64,000 nt of DNA, from the NCBI GenBank assembly GCA_963989385.1, contig OZ022499.1, positions 101,044,786-101,108,785 on the forward strand, read 5' to 3'. The notes beneath the pieces were generated by a model. The model saw nothing but the letters and a program-made list of their open reading frames with translations, was not told the origin of the DNA and ran no database searches. This document shows, one piece after another, positions 46,302 to 58,635 of the stretch; the first letter of the stretch is position 1, and each line of letters starts with the position of its first letter. Origin of the DNA: Ctena decussata (Eukaryota > Mollusca > Bivalvia > Lucinida > Lucinidae). Position numbers and translations under genes: made by a program.

Positions 46302-47586
46302 ATGCACCAGTCATTTGCAACCACGGCCCCCCTGGGGCCGGGGAATAGCGGGGATATTGACTTTTCATTCTGCAAAGCCCTGGTATATGCCCTGCACTGT
46401 GGGGACATTTTTTATGTCAAATCCCTGGTAAATGTCTCCACCACCCCCCCCCCAGGGGATCATATAAATATAATAAAAATCCATATTCTGACAATGTGTT
46501 GCGGTAAATTTCATTAAACTCACTCCAGAGCTCCAGATAACTTTTTTCAGCAGGGAGTTGCTGAATCCACACTTTGTGACAAGGGAGTTTTTCTGCAAAA
46601 TCTTGAATTTTTTTCACTCCCATTTTTTTTTCATGCATTTTTTGTGGTTTGATTGCCATTAGATATTACAAGAAAGTCATTTTTTTTAAAACAGAGATCC
46701 AGATGCAACATGTATGGGGTTTTTAATACGTTTCTCAACAATGTCAAGGTTTTTGGTTGATTTGGTGCTTAACGTCCACGGTAAACAACTAAGGTCATGT
46801 CGGGACGGTAACAATGTCAAGGCACGAACTCAGCAGGCCAAGAATAATGGGTTTTAACAGCTCCGCTGATGATATTTCTGGCGGATCAGACCACTGGAAA
46901 AACTTAAACAGAGACTTCTGAACTGTTTTGACTCGTGTGCGAGCAGCCATGATGAAATTGCCGGAAATAAATATCGAAGACTGTGTCTCAATCTATTACG
47001 TGTAAAATGTAGCAGTCTGTCTATTTGCTCTGTAACCCGTCAATGACGCCAAAAAAACATGGACTGGGTCACCCAATTTTAAGTCCGGTTATGTACTATT
47101 TTTTTTTTCAGATATGTAGTTACCCCTCTACCGGGTATTGAATTACGTCACACAGCACTTTCTGCACCGAACTGTCTCATTAATCACGGGTAAAGCTGGA
47201 AAATTTAACGTGAATAAGTTCGGTGGTTTTCATTCACGCTTTTGCAAACATACCCACATGGCCATGCGCAAAATACGAGACGTTTGTTGACGCTTCCGTT
47301 TCACAATCGATTCGTAAACCAGTATTCTAAAGACATTTTCCCGACGCATCAAACAGGAATGGGATGCGTTTTAACCCTTTATCCATGCATCAAAAACGCA
47401 AAAACGCCCTTTATCTGGGGCTCTGTCACTCCCCTATTTGCTCCGCTGTTTTGGTGGGAATCAAAAGCCCGGCGTATCCACGGCACTGCCGGGACACCTC
47501 CTAGGTAAAAACACAGTACTTAAGCCCCGCTATGCCCCTGCTATCCCCGGCCCCATGGGGGTCGTGGTTGCAAATGACTGGTGCAT
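46302..47586. mobile_element. ~1.3-kb element with ~50-bp terminal inverted repeats
   Basis: ATGCACCAGTCATTTGCAAC (46302) is inverted at GTTGCAAATGACTGGTGCAT (ending 47586); the GC-rich continuation CACGGCCCCCCTGGGGCCGG mirrors CCGGCCCCATGGGGGTCGTG. Between them are GGGGATATTGACTTT and other low-copy sequence plus a truncated SINE. No transposase. It resembles a dispersed repeat I recall from bivalve genomes. Confidence 0.75.
46750..46809 (-). mobile_element. 5'-truncated copy of the tRNA-derived SINE with 13-bp target duplication
   Basis: TTGATTTGGTGCTTAACGTC through GGTCATGTCGGGACGG matches the 3' part of the SINE at 14670..14960. AACAATGTCAAGG flanks it exactly at 46737-46749 and 46810-46822. 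The tRNA head is missing, as expected when reverse transcription stops early. Nested in the 46302..47586 element. Confidence 0.88.
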
Positions 47587-49071
47587 TATCATTTGTTATC
47601 AATAAACTGTTTTACAATATGTAATGAAAGCCATCGTACTTTGATATGGAATTATATCGTGTCAAGTGTAAACGTTTCTCTATCTTCAAAGTCAAGCCAA
47701 TTACTTTCTCTTATTTCAATTATTAGCCCCAACTAAATGATTCCAAGCAGTTTATTGTCAGTAATTGAATCCCTTATATCGATATTTCGTTTAGCGACAA
47801 GGCAGTTTATGCAAATATCTTCCACATAAACGGCTTTCATTTCCGTATCTGCTACAGTAAAACTGTTTACTAATGATCCCGACTAATTTACGCACGCGAG
47901 CTTTCAGCACGAGTGCACGCTGGTAGCCGCGACAATAGCTTTCAATGTCAAACCTTTATTGAAACACAGGAATCTTATAGCCATTAGCCAATGAGATTGG
48001 ACATTCAGGCTTAGCGAAGGATCAAGGAATATTACTATTCAATGTCTGGCGGATTGATTTTCTATCGTTGTAACGCGATTAGGCAATAGTCTAGGAATGA
48101 GTGAGACAGCGCCATATGCAAAGTAATCCAAAAAGCCGCTGCCATCAGTAGAAAGGATTATGTCTTTGAGATGAACCGCCTTGTAAGAAAACATGTCTTT
48201 ATGCAAAAGCGAAATGAGCCTGCTCAGACGACACTGTGCATGTGCAGTTCGTTCAGACAATAACTGAGGCTCGTTGATTTTGACAAATCACGTGTGCATG
48301 CTCTGACTACATTACGCACGCGTGCAGACTGCCTGGACATGATCAGTCCGTATATGCACATAAACAGATTTTCACATGAGTTTTCTCATATCATTAGCTC
48401 TCAGATATACTTGACGCCATTAGACTAAAGAGGGTAGGCGTTAAATTGATCTCGAAGTCTCTCTAGAAATATCGCAAAACACTCGTTATGTACTTGGAAT
48501 AATATTGATGAGTTTTCCAAGAAAACTTAGGAAAGAAATAGCTAATTAATCAATGATTCTCTTGATTATATTTTCCAAGACAAAAATGCTATGTCTACAC
48601 AGAAAACAAAAATATATATTTCTTTTGTAAAACGGAGTTATTCTTTGACTTGTTTAAAATGTGTCCCCTTGCTAACAACAGAAAATACATAACTGATTTT
48701 CTAGAAAAAATAGACTAACTCGTTCATATGCCTTGCAAAGAATATAGTTTACTTTAACATTAATGCCCTGTAACATTTCTGGTTGTTATGACCCCTTTAA
48801 TGCAATTATGACATTATTTTTCTACTACTCCCGGTTCTAAACTGCCCTCTAGGCTGATGCACTATTTTTATCATATGGCGTCGCATCTGGGGGTGTAATA
48901 AAGCCATGCATTAAAAAACGATAATCCACTAGTGGATTAAATATGCAAATTACGTCGTAACGTTATGCGTTGACGTCCATGCAAACATCACATTTTCTAG
49001 TGGCGAAATCGTGACGTTTTAGTGCAAAATTTGCTCATAAAATGCAATTTTAGTGTCATATAATAAATAGA
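47587..49071. other. No gene or element seen
   Basis: AT-rich spacer, short open frames only; AACGATAATCCACTAGTGGATTA near 48917 is a small palindrome. Confidence 0.5.
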
Positions 49072-49212
49072 ATCTTGCATTCGTGCTCCTATATTATTGA
49101 ATTTATTAAACTTATTGGGGAAAACGATAAGATGCTCGGCATAGCCTCGCATCTTATCGTTTTTCGCAATTCGTTTAATAAATTTAGTAATACATGGGCA
49201 CTCATGTAAGAT
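49072..49212. mobile_element. Foldback element (AAAACGATAAGATGC arms)
   Basis: ATCTTGCATTCGTGC ... CACTCATGTAAGAT, TTTATTAAACTTATTG / CAATTCGTTTAATAAA, and AAACGATAAGATGC / GCATCTTATCGTTT form ~62-base arms around a 13-base loop. Confidence 0.82.
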
Positions 49213-49430
49213 CTTCTATATAATTTTCATTCCTTGACAGTTCTCCCATCTCTTCTTCTGATTGTCATTCCGTTCAAAACAGCTACGTATTCGAAACTGA
49301 GTCAAGTTCTTCGTATTTTTGTGTTGGGAAAGTTAACACAACTGATTATTATCATACCATGTTTTTATTTATCTTGTTTTATTTTATTCATTCATTTTAT
49401 TCATATTATATATTCAGTTTTTCCCTTTTT

Positions 49431-50234
49431 AGCGCGCCTTTGCGAAGCAAAGGAGAGCTTATGCTATACCCCCGGCGTCGTAGTCCGAGTATGCGTTAGC
49501 GTTAGCGTCAGCGTTAGCGTACCCGTCAGCGTCCTCGTCGGCGTCCGTGATCAGGTTAACCAATGTTAACAATTGCGTTTAGCTCCATGTTCAACTCTGT
49601 ATCTTACAAACTACAGCAGTTACAATCATCATACTTGGTACATATATACATCCATATGACTGCAGCAGCTACATGACACAATTGTATGTCCTTGACCTAT
49701 ATGTTACGGTTGACTGACATTGCTGTTTGGCACTGTTTTTAAGGCAAAATTTTTAGTTTTGATGAAACCTTTGACAGAAGAGACTTGATACTTGGTCAAA
49801 TAGCATATCCCTATAATTGCAGCAGCTGCAAAGCTATCATGCTGACACCTGTGCCCTTGACCTTTGTTCTTGGTCCAGTGATTTTGTCTTATATTTCAAG
49901 CACTGTTTGATGGAGTAACATCACATCTGGCATAGTGGATCAGTCTGACATCCCGAATGACCTCATATTATTTATAGATCACTGTGACCTATATTTCATG
50001 TTTCAGTGATTTTGCCTTGTGTCTCCAAAGCTGTTTATAGATTAACATTATATTTGGGAATTTAAGGTCACTCTAAAATAAATTTTATCATTCAGTGATT
50101 TGCTTTATATCTTAGGTGTATTTAGTATGTTTTCATCATATACCTGGGATAATGGCTCAGTCTGACACTGCAGATGACCTGATATATTTGTAGGTCTTGG
50201 TGACTGTGAGAATCAGGCACCCATAAGGCGCGCT
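49431..50234. mobile_element. 804-bp dispersed element with AGCGCGCCTT termini
   Basis: Starts AGCGCGCCTT and ends AAGGCGCGCT, a perfect 10-base inverted repeat. Left part: GCGAAGCAAAGGAGAGC, CTTATGCTATACCCCCGGCG, then a GTTAGCGTCAGC-type tract. Right part has repeats of CAGTGATTTTGCCTT, GACCTATATTTC and CAGTCTGACA. I recall relatives in bivalve genomes. Non-coding. Confidence 0.7.
49492..49548 (+). repeat. Imperfect (GTTAGC)n / GTCSGC hexamer tract
   Basis: GCGTTAGCGTTAGCGTCAGC and variants, about nine hexamers, inside the 804-bp element. The VSVSVSVPVSV frame over it is repeat-encoded. Confidence 0.85.
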
Positions 50235-50335
50235 TTGTTGTCTTCTGACAACTCTTGTTAAGGTAGGCTATCCAATCCTTTCCCCAATAAATTTGTACTG
50301 AATTCCCTGAACGATAAAAAAAAATAAAGAAAAAG

Positions 50336-52012
50336 AAAAAAAACATTTTGAAGAGGGTAGATTTATTAATCTAAAAAACCGACTAAAATGAATACTGGAA
50401 AAGGGTGCTATTATATGCTTATGTCAAATATGAACTAAAATTGAACTTAGGAAAAGGGTACCTTTACTTACCTTAAATATGGACTAACAACTTTTAAGAC
50501 ATTGAAAAAGGTAGCAATGCCATTCTCAAACGTGCACCAAGACATAACATAGAAAATAATGGTTTGATAAAACATTAATACTGGAAGATAGTACAGGAAG
50601 CTTATTGCGCAGCTATACTGGTAGCCACATTGCTAGCATGTCACAGACAAACAGAAACAAGAACAACAGTGAGGAAGAAGATATTTTTTCCAATTAAATG
50701 ATTGGAAATTACTTATTTCAGAAACGGGCTAGAACTAATGTTAGAAATGACAAATTTTACATACCTCAATAGGGACCAAAAATAACATCAGCTTTACTTA
50801 TTTCAGAAATGGATCTAAGATTAATATTGGATGAGGATTGCTTATTTTGCTTTAAAAGGAACAAATAATTTTCTAGGACAAAGGGTATTTTACTGATCTC
50901 AAACAGGAACCAAACATGATGTTGGAAAAGTGTAATTTGATTTATTCCAGAAAGACATGTAACATGAATACTGGTCAGGGTGTAGCTTTAATTACCTCAA
51001 AAAGGGACCAAATAATAACGATGCAAAAGGGTACCTTCACCTACTTGAAAAAAGATACCAAAAATTAATACTTATTGACTTAAAAACGACAAAAACGTCG
51101 AGAAGTGGTTGTTTTGGTTATCATAAATGGGACCAACGACTTCATATTGAAAAAAGGAAGTGTGTGAATATTCTCAAACATGGATCAAAAATTAATATTT
51201 GTGAAAGGTGGCTTTTATAACCTCAAACACGGGATCAAAAATTAAAATCTTGTCAATGTTTTAATATTGCCTTCCCATCGCTTCTTCTGCATCAAAAAAC
51301 TCCATATTGGAAAAAGGGCAGTTTAAATTTGAAAAAAGGTACCTCTATTTACCTTAAAAAGTGAACAAAATAGTATTATTGGAAAACGGTATCTATATAT
51401 TGCCAACAACCTAGACCGCAAAATACAATTGGTAAATGGTAGAGTTACCAACCTCAAGCAAACGCTCGAAAAATAATAAAAGGGTAGCGTTTCTTACCTC
51501 AAAGAAGGACCAAAAATTGATATTGCAAAAAGTTAGCTATATTTGCTTAAAAAAGTGAATGCAGAAAGAATTAAGATTGGAGAGTGTTAGATTTAGTTTC
51601 CCCAAACATAAACCAAAAATTGATATTAAGAGAGTAGCTTTAGCTTTTCTAACATCAAGTATAAGGCAAAAACCATAAAAAAAAAACAGGACTATAATTG
51701 ATATTAAAATAGTTATTTTATTTGCCTAAAAAGGAGACGAAAATGAATTTGGAAATGAGTAGCTTTAATTACCTTAAAAAGGGGCCAACAACTTGCAATT
51801 CGAAAAGGGTAATTTTATTTTTCTGAAAAAAATGGACGAAAACATATTTGAAAAGGACATCTTTACTTTCTAAAACGGGGTTAAAATTAGTTTTGGAACA
51901 AAGAAAAAGTACACTTACCTCAAAAGGGACTATAAATAAATGAGGAAGCATGTAGCTTTGTTTATCTCTATAAAGAGAACCAAAAGCTATTGGAAAAGGG
52001 CTCATTCCATCA
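50336..52012 (+). repeat. Diverged ~55-70-bp minisatellite, ~1.65 kb
   Basis: Units follow GGAAAAGGGTAGCTTTA, TTTACCTCAAAAAGGGACC and AAAAATTAATATT with many indels. Homologous spacing is irregular. No coding frame. Confidence 0.8.
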
Positions 52013-53000
52013 CTTTGCCAGGTCATTGAAGCATCACAGAGGATTACAATGACGGCTTTCCTCGTCTGTCCTTGTTGTGTTGGCAAAGTCCTTCCCGTTC
52101 AGTCTTTTTGAAAAAAAAGACTGTCTTCCTTTGTAAAAAGATGAGCACTGACCAGGAACTATTACAATCTGAACCTTAAAACCAATCGGGGAAGAAATAT
52201 ATTCATAAAATGACAAAAGTTCACGGAAGACACACACGGTAAACCGAATGGAAAGCTTTTTCTCAGACGGGTGGTCAGTCAGCTAACCCAACTGAAAACA
52301 CCACTCACATAACAGGTGAACGATAGCTCGACATGGACAAGAAGAAGAAGTAACAGTAAGGAACCACAACTGAAGTACCGCCTTGGAACGGTCAGTAATA
52401 ACATACTGACGGTGGGAGTAGAGGGGTGGGGTGGGGGGGCTCAGGGCCAAATTTAGTTTTACTGGATCCACCTCCTCCTTAGCTTATGCAATGGTTCAAC
52501 CCGGCAGCAACAAATGCTCTAAATGCGAGGGTTTGGATCCAGTAAAACTGGTATAATCCCCTACTCGCCACCACACCACCCTGACTGTTCCAGGGTGGCT
52601 CTGTTACTTGTTCTTGTTGTCCAATCGGTACATTTGTTTACCTGTCATGTTAGTGGTGTTTTCAGATGGGGTAGCAGAATGGCCAACTGTCTGAGAAAGA
52701 GCTGTTCATTCGGATTACCGCGCGTACATTTCGTGAACTGTTGTCAGTCTGTGTATATATTCCTTTCCCTTTTGGTTTGGAAGTAGGGCCCTATGGGATC
52801 TGTTTGTATTAGTTCTTGATCATTGTCTAACTTTTTACTTGGGAAGACAGTATTTTAAAAAAGAGTAGACGGGCGCGGGAAGGAATTTTAAAGCACAACT
52901 GGGACAGACAAGGAATGCAGTCATTGTTTTCACCCGTGGTGCCCAACGACCTGGCAAAGTGATGCCATTGACTAGATCCTTTTCCGATAATACTTTTATT
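51985..53000. mobile_element. ~1-kb imperfect inverted repeat (large foldback)
   Basis: TTGGAAAAGGGCTCATTCC/ATCACTTTGCCAGGTC at the left is inverted at GACCTGGCAAAGTGAT...GGATCCTTTTCC-like sequence at the right. Inward, GGATTACAATGACGGC pairs with GGAATGCAGTCATTG, and CTGAAAACACCACTCACAT with GTTAGTGGTGTTTTCAG. The centre is near 52500 (ATGCTCTAAATGCGAGGG). Arms are roughly 480 bp and diverged. Segments of one arm also occur at 24520..24760 and 37020..37245. The frames 52283..52471 (minus) and 52523..52786 (plus) are mirror images of each other, not genes. Confidence 0.7.
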
Positions 53001-53698
53001 TTCATAAAAGCTATACATTTGCAATATGAGTATTTGGCTCATATTTGAGAATAGTAAATCTATATTTTCAAACATTAAATTGTTACGACATGGAAGTGGT
53101 AGCAAGAAATAAAGGAGTAAACCAGCAATTATTTTCATGTACATCAAAATAAAAGAGTCAATAATCAGTCAAAAGATGAGAGTTACAGTGCCTTGTTTTA
53201 CCCTAAATGTCCCTCAGATTATTTTAAACACAAGTCTTTGACAGTTTCTGGTCCAGAAAAAAGTCAGTTTATAGAACATAACGTTCCAAATACAAGAACG
53301 AAAGTCACAAAGTGATTCAGTGTATTCAAATTACAATTCTTACGTTTTTAATTATTAAAGGTGAAAGTTTACAAAAGATCCCTTTATGAAAATTCCTGCC
53401 CTTTATATATTATCTAAGCATATTATACTAGAAAAGGACATAGAATTGGAAGTCATTTGTCCATTTATTTGGTTTCAGGAGAGGGCTGGGTTACACAACA
53501 TAGTGAATATAATAGAGAGAATTATTCATAAAACCAATCATATCTATATATTATTCGTCAATGCTGTTGACAAGAAACTGTCGCATTGGTTCTTTCTTTG
53601 CCAAAGTCACAAACGATAAGCACACGCGAAAGAAAATTGGTTTAAGGTAAATAGCTGAAATTGAAATTGAGATATTTTTTGAGAGGGGTCCAAATCAC
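53001..53698. other. No gene or element seen
   Basis: AT-rich spacer. Confidence 0.5.
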
Positions 53699-53781
53699 GA
53701 GCTGCCGCTGCTGTCCCCAACAGCAGCTGCTGATCTCCCAACAGCAGCTGCTACTGCGACAATAGCTGCTGCTGAGGATTT
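53699..53781 (+). repeat. Outlying CAGCAGCTGCT block
   Basis: CAACAGCAGCTGCTGATCTC, then CAACAGCAGCTGCTACTGC: a short island of the same word that builds the satellite from 55.4 kb onward. Confidence 0.75.
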
Positions 53782-55060
53782 CTCTGTAAATTATAGTTTT
53801 TGACTAAAATTCATGCAGGAAAGTATGTGTGAAGCCGTCATACTCTAATATATTGCAAATTCTACCTCATGAACGATTGCTACATGCCTGGATTTGAAAC
53901 AAAAACAAAAATGCCAATCTATTGATATTTGAGAGTGCAGCTGCATGTATAGAAAGTGTGAGACATTAGCAGTTCTCGTTCATTTTGCAAGTATTCGCTT
54001 TTTAAAAAAATGCCAACGCTCATTGGGCATACCGTTTAAAAGACAAATTTATGTGTAGGGAAAGATTTTTTGTGTGTGTTTTTAATCAGCTAAGTGCTTG
54101 GGTGAAGCATTAATGCTAAACAATATCTTGCAATGATTTATGGTATTTATACACAAGAAAATACTGAAAAAATACGGAGAGTCAAACGTCATGTAACATT
54201 TTCAGTAGTGTTGTCATTGGGTTTTTGCAAATTTCAAACTGTAAATTCTTCAGTGAAAAGGGTTTATCCTACCATCGGTTGTCTCCTCACAGCAGGCACA
54301 CAGAGTTGAATCAACACTGACTCAACGTTGATTCCACGTCGTGACATTGAATCAAGGTTGTGTCAATGTTGATTTAACGCGAGGTGCCCAGCTAACGCTT
54401 TTCTGTCCAGTCGGAACGTATAGGGAAGCTAAATGCAGCGAGTTGGATTCACGGCATATATTTCATTTATTTTTTTTCTTTCTTTTTGCGATAAATACAC
54501 GTAACACAGACCAAGGATTGATTCGGAGACAAGTCTTAGAATGTTCGAATGGGTCATCTGCTTAAGAAATGACATTTTCAGGTTATATTTTTTATTCTTT
54601 TCCCACTTTTTTCTCAGAAAAGACCTGCGATTTTACTATCTGTTCAACAGGTTTCAGTCATACATGTACATGTATCCGGTCGATGGGAGGGTGATGATGA
54701 TAGGTTGTGGGCTATGGAACTCCGTTTACGATTAAAAAAGACTTTTTTTTGCGAGAACTTAGACGTTGAAACTATGTCGCCTGACCATGTCCAACTGGCC
54801 AGAGCTCACAGTTGTAAGAGTTTGATTTTGAGAGAGTCTTTATTTAAAGATTGACAATTATAAGCAATTCCAGCAATGCACCATGTCAACTAGACTATGA
54901 AGCTTGCTTAAGGGTTCTTGAGGTATATGATAATATATTCCGCAACACCTTTTGTCCATCCGCCAGTCTATGCGTCCGTCTGTCACCAGCGGATTTCCTA
55001 TATCTTACGTAAGTAATATAAGATAGATATCACCGAACCTCTATGGGGTGCCGGTTAACT
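53782..55060. other. No gene; one degenerate TTGAATCAACGTTGA patch
   Basis: Mostly unremarkable. 54305..54385 carries GAATCAACACTGACTCAACG and GATTCCACGTC, a degenerate self-complementary repeat. Confidence 0.5.
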
Positions 55061-55410
55061 ATTCATTATCGTTTTATGATATCGATACGTGAAAAAGTGC
55101 TATCCACTATACAAATAAGCGACATCCATAATTATTCATGAGTATCCGTGATTCGACTTATAGATGTACAGTATTCGAAGTATGAATATCAACTAGTCTA
55201 ACTACTTTATGGATATCACCGATTCGATTCATGAATATCCATAAATCGATTTATAGATATCAACAAATTTGCCCATTTATGGATATCACTAAGTCAAATT
55301 ATTGATGTCAATAAATCGAAATTGTGATATTTATAATTCGAATTAGTGCTATCCATTTCTCATTTAGATTATTGGATATCCACACTTTGGATTATTGATA
55401 TCCATAATTT
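55061..55410. repeat. Degenerate ~28-bp repeat (ATTCGATTTATGGATATC)
   Basis: Repeats of GATTCGATTCATGAATATCC and CGATTTATAGATATCAAC with drift, about a dozen units, leading directly into the satellite block. Confidence 0.75.
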
Positions 55411-55740
55411 GTGGACTGCCTGCTGTTGAAGTTAGGTAGTGATAGTGGTATCTGCTGCTACTACTGTAATGATATCTGTATTTGCCATCTATTGGTGGAC
55501 TGCTTGCTGTTAACGATAGGTAATGCGAGTGACAGCTGTTGATACTGCTGGAGTGATATCTGTATCTGCCATCTCTTGGTGGACGGCCTGCTGTTAGAGA
55601 TAGGTAGAGAAAGTGACATCTGTTAATACTGCTGTAATGATATCTGTATCTGCCATCTGTTGGTGGACGGCCTGCTGTTAAAATATAGGTAATAAGAGTA
55701 GCTTTAGTTTTATTGCTGAAATGATATCTGTATCTGGTGA
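55411..55740 (+). repeat. 85-bp satellite family, left block, ~4 units
   Basis: GGACTGCCTGCTGTTGAAG... GATATCTGTATTTGCCATCT; more diverged than the 60.7..62.3 kb block of the same family. Confidence 0.8.
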
Positions 55741-55794
55741 TGGTAATGATAAAAGGGGCTGCTACTGGAACAAAACTTACCGTTGATAGTGCTA

Positions 55795-58635
55795 CTGACC
55801 ACCATCAGCAGCTGCCAAAGAACCATCAGCAGCTGTTGCTTTCATCAAATGATGCAGCAAAAACTATTCTTACTACTTATAGTAGCCGATGATGCCCCTC
55901 TGTTCTTCCATATCGTCAGATGATGCGGTAACTTATGATAACAGCAGGAGCTGCTAATGCCACCACCATCAGCAGCTGCCGAACCACCACCAGCAGCTGC
56001 CAAACCACCATCAGCAGCTGATGCTTTTATCAGACGTAGCTGCAGCAGCAGCTGCCATACCGCCATCAGCAGCTGATGCTTTCCTCAAAAGCAGCATCAA
56101 AAGTTTTTCCTACTACTAATGGCAGCAGGTTATGTCCTTTTTGTTCTCCGATATCGGCAGATGATGGTGTCATTAACAGTAAGAGCAAAGCTGCTTCTGT
56201 CACCACCGTCAGCAGCTGCAAAACAACCATCAGCAGCTGCAAAACAACCATCAGCAGCTGCAAAACAACCATCAGCAGCTGTTGCTTTTATCAGACACAG
56301 CTGCAGCAGCAGCTGCCATACCGCCATCAGCAGCTGATGCTTTCCTCCAAAGCAGCATCAAAAGTTTTTCCTACTACTGATGGCAGCAGCTTATGTCCTT
56401 TTTGTTCTCCGATACCAGCAGATGATGGTGTCATTAAAAGTAACAGCAGCAGCTGCCAATGAGCCACCTCCATCAGCTCCTGCCAAACCACCATCAGCAG
56501 CTGCTTAACCAACATCAGCAGCTGATGCTTTTATCAGACGCAGCTGCAGCAGCAGCTGCTATACCGCCATCAGCAGCTGATGCTGATTAACAGTAACATC
56601 AGAAGCTGCTTATTGTACCACTGATAATAACAGCAGCACCTGCTTATGCCACCAGCATCAGCAGCTGCCAAACTACCATCTGCAGCTGCTCAACCACTAT
56701 CAGCAGCTGATGCATTTTTCAAAAGCAGCTGCAGCAGCAGCTGCCATACCGCCATCAGCAGGTGATGCTTTCCCCAAAGCAGCATCAAAGGTTTTCCCTA
56801 CTACTGATGTCAGCAGCTTATGTCCCTTTTGTTCTCAGATATCGGCAGATGATGGTGACATTTACAGTAACATCAGCAGCTGCTTACGTTACCACTATCA
56901 GCAGCTGCCAAAGAACCATAAGCAGTTGTTGCTTTCATCAAACGATGCAGCAAACACTATTTTTACTACTTATAGTAGCCGATGATGCCCCTCTGTTCTT
57001 CCATATCGGCAGATGTTGTAGTCACTGATGATAACAGCAGCAGTTGCTTATGCCACCACCATCAGCAGCTGCCAAACCACCATACAGCAGCTGCTAAACC
57101 ACCATCAGCAGCTGATGCTTTTATCAGATGCGGCTGCAGCAGCAGCTGCCATACCGCCATCAGCAGGTGATGCTTTCCTCAAAGCAGCATCAAAAGTTCT
57201 TCCTACTACTGATGGCAGCAGCTTATGCTCCTTTTGTTCTCAGATATCGGCAGATGATGGTGTCATTAACAGTAACATCAGCAGCTGCTTACGTTACCAC
57301 CATCAGCAGCTGCCAAAAAACAAACATTAGCAGCTGTTGTTGTCATCAAAAGGTGCACCAAAGAAAGTCTTACTACTTATAGAAGCAGTTGATGCCCCTT
57401 TGTTCTTCCATATCAGCAGATGATGTGGTCGCTGATGATAACAGTAGCAGCAGCTTATGCCACCACCATCAGCAGCTGCCAACGACCATCAGCAACTACT
57501 AAACCACCATCAGCAGCTGATGCTTTTATCAGACGCAGCTGCAGAAGCTGATGCTTTCATCAAAAGCAGCATCAAAAGTTTTTCCTACTTCTGATGACAG
57601 CAGCTTATGTTCCTTTTGTTCTCCGATATCGGCAGATGATGGTGTCATTAACAGTAACATCAGCAGCTGCTTATGATACTACCATCAGTAGCTGCCAAAG
57701 AACCATTAGCAGTTGCTGCGTTCATCAAAAGGTGCAGCAAAAACTATTCTTTATATTTATAGTAGCAGCTGATGCCCCTCTGTTCTTCCTTATCGGCAGA
57801 TGCTGTGGTTACTGATGATAACAACAGCAGCTACTTATGCCACCACCATCAGCAGCTGCCAAACCACCATCAGCAGCTGATGTTTTTATCAAACGCAGCT
57901 GTAGAAGCTATTCTAACTACTAATAGCAGCAGTTGATGCCCCTCTGTTCTTTCATATCGGCAGATGATGTGGTCACTGATGATAACAGCAGCAGCTGCTT
58001 ATGCCACCAACATCAGCAGCTGCCAAACCACCATCAGCAGCTGATGATTTCATCAAAAGCAGCAGAGAAAACAATTCTTACTCATGATGGCAGCAGGTGA
58101 TGTCCCTCTGTTCTCTGATTACGGCAGATGATGTTGTCAATAAAACTATCATCAGCAGTTGCTTTGTACACCAATATCAGCAGCTGCCAAACCATCAGCA
58201 GCAGCTGATGTTTCCATCAGTAGAAGCGGCAAAAGATATTCTAACTTCTAATGGCAGCAGCTGCTGTCCCTCTGTTCTTCGACATCGGCAGACGATGTGG
58301 TCACTTATATTAACATCAGCAGCTGCTTATGACACCATCATCAGCAGCTGTCAAACCACCATCAGCAGCTGATGCTTTCATCATAAGCAGCATCAAAAGA
58401 TTTTTCTTACTACTGATGGCAGCAGCTTATGTCCCTTTGTTCTCCGATATCGGCAGATGATGGTGTCATTAACAGTAACATCAGCAGCTGCTTATGATAC
58501 CGCCATCAGCAGCTGCCGAAGAACCATCAGCAGCTGTTTCTTTCATCAAAAGATGCAGCAAAAGCTATTCTTTCTTTTTATGGCAGCAGCAAGTGTTCTT
58601 CTGTTTTTCCATATCGGCAGATAATTTGGTCACTG
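55795..58635 (+). repeat. ~165-bp CAGCAGCTG satellite, main block
   Basis: Each unit contains CCACCATCAGCAGCTG (often twice or three times), a CTTTCATCAAAAGCAGCA-like segment, TACTACTGATGGCAGCAGC and TGTTCTCCGATATCGGCAGATG. The last word recurs at 57785, 57950, 58112, 58275, 58440 and 58605, giving a 162-165-bp period. Two unit types alternate (TTCTTCCATATCGG and TTCTCCGATATCGG). Frames up to 128 codons exist on both strands but shift and stop; no protein is called. Confidence 0.9.

Noticed and set aside
49234..49569. 111-codon frame ending VCVSVSVSVSVPVSV
   Set aside because: Its end is the GTTAGC hexamer tract of a dispersed repeat; the start is AT-rich hydrophobic sequence.
56076..56462. 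Ser/Lys/Thr-rich 128-codon frame in the satellite
   Set aside because: Repeat-encoded; the unit length varies (162-168 bp and other spacings) so the frame is not kept between units.
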